Source of the DNA: UKL13-2 sp964417885
GTDB taxonomy: Bacteria; Pseudomonadota; Gammaproteobacteria; Burkholderiales; Usitatibacteraceae
Assembly (NCBI GenBank): GCA_964417885.1
Contig: CAYQKN010000152.1
Coordinates: forward strand, 1-8,913
Reading direction: 5' to 3'
Length of the DNA stretch: 8,913 nucleotides
The position numbers and the translations under genes are program-made. Under the pieces are notes generated by a model. The model saw only the letters and a program-made list of their open reading frames with translations, searched no databases and was not told the DNA's origin. Shown in pieces: positions 6,572 to 8,913 of the stretch (the first letter of the stretch is position 1; each line of letters opens with the position of its first letter).

Positions 6572-6577
6572 TAAGAT
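6572..6577 (+). promoter_or_regulatory. Candidate -10 element (TAAGAT) for the lipoprotein operon
   Basis: The 99-nt gap between speE and the lipoprotein gene holds TAAGAT, a 4-of-6 match to TATAAT, followed by a short T run. Transcription would begin near 6584, about 24 nt before the ATG. No clear -35 is seen; the best aligned sequence near 6550 is poor. The call rests on position, local AT content and the wide gap, which together suggest a promoter in addition to read-through from speDE. Confidence 0.3.
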
Positions 6578-6607
6578 AGCGTTTTCCCGCATGTCGAAAG
6601 TCCGGAT

Positions 6608-6952
6608 ATGTTGAAACGCCTGAGGAAGTCGAGTTCCCGCGTCACGCTGGTATTGATCGGTGCTGCCGCCCTCACCGCCGGGCTCACCGGCTGCTCGCAG
6701 GATGAAGTCCGGCGCGACGTTTATGCCAGCAAGGAAGACTGCCTGGCCGACTGGGGCAACACGCCCAAGGATTGCGAGCCGGCCTACGACCGGCCCACCG
6801 GCCACGGCGCCACCACCCACTATTACGGTCGCCCCTACTCCTACCGCGGCTCGAGCAGCGCGTCGCCGTCGCGCTCCGGCAAGGCGATCGGCTCCTCCAC
6901 CACCAGCCGCGGCGGCTTCGGCTCCAGCGGCCGGTCCTCGTCGGCGAGCTAG
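6608..6952 (+). CDS. Small Ser/Gly-rich lipoprotein, YgiB/YjfM (DUF1190)-like
   Basis: A 114-residue precursor with a basic N-terminus (KRLRKSSSR), a hydrophobic segment at about 12-27 and a lipobox LTGC, predicting lipidation at C29. Residue 30 is Ser, not Asp, so sorting to the outer membrane is the default expectation. The mature part has two Cys (C42 and C54) in a stretch like YASKEDCLADWG...DCEPAYD, then a Tyr/His patch and a Ser/Gly/Arg-rich tail with TTSRGGFGSSG. The Cys-containing stretch and the late RGGFG motif recall E. coli YgiB, which ends with a TVTRGGFG sequence, but this protein is about half its length, so the family link is tentative. It lies 3 nt upstream of the acetyltransferase gene, in a run with a YgiC-like ligase, which supports the YgiB analogy. 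A weak GAAAG ribosome site lies 7 nt before the ATG. A disulfide between the two Cys is possible. Molecular function unknown. Confidence 0.75.
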   Translation: MLKRLRKSSSRVTLVLIGAAALTAGLTGCSQDEVRRDVYASKEDCLADWGNTPKDCEPAYDRPTGHGATTHYYGRPYSYRGSSSASPSRSGKAIGSSTTSRGGFGSSGRSSSAS

Positions 6953-6955
6953 CCG

Positions 6956-7477
6956 ATGGCCATCCGCCAACTGGTTGCGCCGTCGGCCGCGGAACGCGCC
7001 GGCCTCGCCGCACTGTTGCGCAATTGCATCGAGCAGGGCGCCTCGGTCGGCTTCATGCTGCCGCTGCCCGAGAGCGAGATTGAACGCTACTGGGCGGGCG
7101 TGTTTGCCGAAGTCGACGCCGGCGAGAAAGTGCTGCTGGTCTGTGACGACGGCGGCAGCATCGCCGGCTCGGTGCAGCTTTCGCTGTGCGGCAAGGCAAA
7201 CGGCCGCCACCGCGCCGAGATCCAGAAACTGCTGGTGCACACCGCCTTTCGCCAGCGCGGCCATGCCCGTGCGCTGATGCACGCGGCCGAGCAACGCGCA
7301 CGTGAGCGCAACCTGACCCTGCTGGTGCTCGATACCGAGGTCGGCAGCGTGGCCGAGTCGCTCTACGCCCGCGTCGGCTACACCCGGCTCGGCACCATTC
7401 CGCATTTCGCCATGAGCCCGCACGATCCACCGGGCGCGCCGGCGCGCGGATCCACCTTTTTCTATCGCGAGCTATGA
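6956..7477 (+). CDS. GNAT family N-acetyltransferase
   Basis: A 173-residue GCN5-related acetyltransferase that should move an acetyl (or other acyl) group from CoA to an amine. Motif A is visible around residues 88-115: the strand EIQKLLVH is followed by the CoA pyrophosphate loop R99-Q-R-G-H-A104 (the R/Q-x-x-G-x-G/A pattern) and helix ARALMHAAEQRAR. Motif B follows as LLVLDTEVGSVAESLYARVGYTRLGTIPHFA (about 122-152), with the Tyr common near the active site in GNATs. It begins 3 nt after the lipoprotein stop and its TGA overlaps the next ATG (ATGA at 7474-7477), so the genes are almost certainly in one transcript and translationally coupled. Substrate is not shown by the sequence. The setting, between polyamine-synthesis genes and a polyamine-type ligase, makes a polyamine, its conjugate or the small lipoprotein plausible targets; an unrelated substrate such as an antibiotic or amino acid cannot be excluded. 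Confidence 0.9.
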   Translation: MAIRQLVAPSAAERAGLAALLRNCIEQGASVGFMLPLPESEIERYWAGVFAEVDAGEKVLLVCDDGGSIAGSVQLSLCGKANGRHRAEIQKLLVHTAFRQRGHARALMHAAEQRARERNLTLLVLDTEVGSVAESLYARVGYTRLGTIPHFAMSPHDPPGAPARGSTFFYREL

Positions 7478-8613
7478 AACGTCTCAACATGGTTCCGCGG
7501 CCCGACTGGCCGCAAAAAATGGAGGAGCTGGGATTCGGCTTCCACAGCATCGACGGCATCTACTGGGACGAGCGCGCCTGCTACGAATTCACCGCCGCCG
7601 AGATCGACACGCTGGAAATCGCCACCAGCGAGCTGCACCAGATGTGCATCGAGGCCGCCGGCCACGTGATCGACGAAAAGCTCTACGAGCGGTTTGCCAT
7701 CCCGGCCGAATTCGTGCCGCTGATCGAGCGCTCGTGGAACGACGACGAGGCCACGCTGTTCGGCCGCTTTGATTTCTCCTGGGACGGCCACGGCGCGCCG
7801 AAGATGCTGGAGTACAACGCCGATACGCCGACTTCGCTGATCGAGGCCAGCGTGGCGCAATGGTACTGGCTGCAGGAAGTGGTGATGCCGAAGCGGCCGC
7901 GCGCCGACCAGTTCAATTCGCTGCACGAGAAACTGATCGAGCGCTGGAAGGAGATCGTCGCCGAACTGCCGTCGAAGACGGTGCATTTCGCCTGCGTGGC
8001 CGAGAGCGAGGAGGACGTCGGCAACCTCGATTACCTGCGCGACGTCGCGATGCAGGGCGGGGTCGACGCCAAATTCATCGATGTCGAACAGATCGGCTGG
8101 GACGCGGTGGCCAAGTGTTTCGCCGACGAATCGAACGACGAGATCAAGACCCTGTTCAAACTCTATCCGTGGGAATGGATGGTGCGCGAGGCGTTCGGCC
8201 GCAACCTGCTCGACAGCAGCATGCGGGTGATCGAGCCGGCGTGGAAAATGCTGCTGTCCAACAAGGCCATCCTGCCGGTGTTGTGGGAGCTGTTTCCGGA
8301 TCACCCGAACCTGCTGCCGAGCTATGTCGAGCCGCAGAAATTCGCCACCGATTTCGTCAAGAAGCCGATCCTGTCGCGCGAGGGCGCCAATGTCACCATC
8401 ACCACCGGCAAGGGCGAGATCGCCATTCCCGGCGAGTACGGCGCCGAGGGATTCATCTACCAGGCCTACCACCCGTTGCCGGTGTATGACGGCAGCCACA
8501 CCGTCATCGGCAGCTGGATCATCGGTGACGAGCCGGCCGGCATCGGCATCCGCGAGGACGAATCACCGGTGACCAAGAACACCAGCCGTTTCCTGCCGCA
8601 CTATTTCATTTAA
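7474..8613 (+). CDS. Glutathionylspermidine synthase family ATP-grasp ligase (YgiC/YjfC-like)
   Basis: A 379-residue cytoplasmic ATP-grasp enzyme expected to form an amide bond between a carboxylate and an amine with ATP hydrolysis. It aligns from end to end with E. coli YgiC (about 386 residues). Shared blocks are RPDW (9-12), ELHQMC (53-58), WDGHGAPKMLEYNADTPTSL (103-122), DQFNSL (145-150), KLYPWEWM (229-236), EPAWKMLLSNKAILPVLWE (254-272), KPILSREGANV (297-307) and PAGIGIRED (354-362) to SRFLPH (371-376). The acidic and Asn residues in the NADTPTS and GIRED regions are the likely Mg-ATP and substrate contacts. It lacks the N-terminal amidase of E. coli Gsp, so it is a synthetase-only protein. 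As I recall, the YgiC/YjfC branch has not been shown to make glutathionylspermidine; the true substrates are open. The ATG overlaps the acetyltransferase stop, and a DUF350 gene follows after 21 nt. The partnership with speD-speE supports an amine substrate. Confidence 0.93.
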   Translation: MKRLNMVPRPDWPQKMEELGFGFHSIDGIYWDERACYEFTAAEIDTLEIATSELHQMCIEAAGHVIDEKLYERFAIPAEFVPLIERSWNDDEATLFGRFDFSWDGHGAPKMLEYNADTPTSLIEASVAQWYWLQEVVMPKRPRADQFNSLHEKLIERWKEIVAELPSKTVHFACVAESEEDVGNLDYLRDVAMQGGVDAKFIDVEQIGWDAVAKCFADESNDEIKTLFKLYPWEWMVREAFGRNLLDSSMRVIEPAWKMLLSNKAILPVLWELFPDHPNLLPSYVEPQKFATDFVKKPILSREGANVTITTGKGEIAIPGEYGAEGFIYQAYHPLPVYDGSHTVIGSWIIGDEPAGIGIREDESPVTKNTSRFLPHYFI

Positions 8614-8634
8614 AGCAGCCAAGAGGATCAAGAC

Positions 8635-8913
8635 ATGACCAAATACCAAATCCTGGAATCGTTCGGCGGCTTTGACGACTTCCTCATCTACCTCGCCATC
8701 ACGGCACTGCTGCTGGCGGTGTTCGTCACCATCTACATCAAGATCACACCCTATCGCGAAGTCACGCTGATCCGCGAAGGCAACATGGCGGCGGCCTACA
8801 GCCTGGCGGGCACGCTGATCGGCATGGCGATCCCGCTGGCCAATGCGGTCGAGTACGGCGTCAACCCGATCGACACCGCCATCTGGGGCTCGATTGCGCT
8901 GCTGGTGCAGTTG
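8635..8913 (+). CDS. DUF350 (YjfL-like) membrane protein, N-terminal part (runs off window)
   Basis: Ninety-three residues are readable before the window ends, still in frame with no stop. ATG 8635 follows AAGAGGA at 8621-8627 by 7 nt, a good ribosome site. Three hydrophobic segments are visible: about 16-37 (FLIYLAITALLLAVFVTIYIKI), about 51-70 (after the GNMAAA motif, AGTLIGMAIPLA), and one starting near 79 (IDTAIWGSIALLVQL). The motif EGNMAAAYSLAG...GMAIPL is typical of DUF350 proteins, small inner-membrane proteins often built from repeats of such units. E. coli YjfL is in the same family and is encoded near YjfM and the ATP-grasp protein YjfC, matching this gene order. Function is unknown; a role in handling the ligase product at the inner membrane is an inference from neighbourhood only. 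The C-terminal portion and any genes after it are outside the window. Confidence 0.85.
   Translation, partial: MTKYQILESFGGFDDFLIYLAITALLLAVFVTIYIKITPYREVTLIREGNMAAAYSLAGTLIGMAIPLANAVEYGVNPIDTAIWGSIALLVQL

Noticed and set aside
5540..7423. Long minus-strand open frame antisense to speE, lipoprotein and GNAT genes
   Set aside because: It overlaps three well-supported plus-strand genes, has low-complexity Ala/Gly/Arg composition and no recognisable motif. Long antisense frames are expected at this GC content.
7462..8499. Minus-strand open frame antisense to the ATP-grasp ligase
   Set aside because: It mirrors a gene conserved end to end with YgiC and shows no protein features of its own.
7474..8613. 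Calling the ATP-grasp protein a proven glutathionylspermidine synthase
   Set aside because: It matches the YgiC/YjfC branch, lacks the amidase domain of E. coli Gsp, and family membership alone does not establish glutathione and spermidine as substrates.

Overview
The window looks like a chromosomal segment of a GC-rich betaproteobacterium, most likely Burkholderiales and plausibly Oxalobacteraceae (Massilia/Janthinobacterium-like). This is an inference from protein character, high GC and gene order, not from a marker gene. No rRNA, tRNA, insertion sequence, CRISPR array or phage gene is visible. A run of exactly 100 N (2841-2940) looks like a scaffold gap of unknown true length.

Layout. (1) 1-593 (+): C-terminal half of a sensor histidine kinase. 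(2) 744-2201 (+): class III cyclase with an N-terminal coiled coil and GAF domain, carrying the residues expected for an ATP-using adenylate cyclase. A 15-bp palindrome lies upstream of it. (3) 2235-2840 (-): lysophospholipid acyltransferase whose start lies at or in the gap. It converges on the cyclase at a GC-rich hairpin. (4) 3039-5045 (-): complete transketolase. (5) 5046-5237: divergent intergenic region with a self-complementary ATTATAAT that offers a -10 hexamer to both strands. (6) 5238-6508 (+): speD and speE, 8 nt apart, for decarboxylated AdoMet and aminopropyl transfer. (7) 6608-8913 (+): a tight run of a small Ser/Gly-rich lipoprotein, a GNAT acetyltransferase, a glutathionylspermidine-synthase-like ATP-grasp ligase (YgiC/YjfC type) and the start of a DUF350 membrane protein (YjfL type) cut by the window end.

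How the genes may work together. The most interesting part is 5238-8913. SpeD and SpeE make an aminopropylated polyamine. Immediately downstream sit a cytoplasmic C-N ligase of the glutathionylspermidine synthase family, a GNAT enzyme, an outer-envelope lipoprotein and a multi-spanning DUF350 protein. This resembles the E. coli ygiB-ygiC and yjfL-yjfM-yjfC gene sets, whose biochemical role is, to my knowledge, unsettled. Here they are joined to dedicated polyamine-synthesis genes. The arrangement suggests that a polyamine or polyamine-like amine is the ligase substrate and that its product acts at or in the envelope. That remains an inference.
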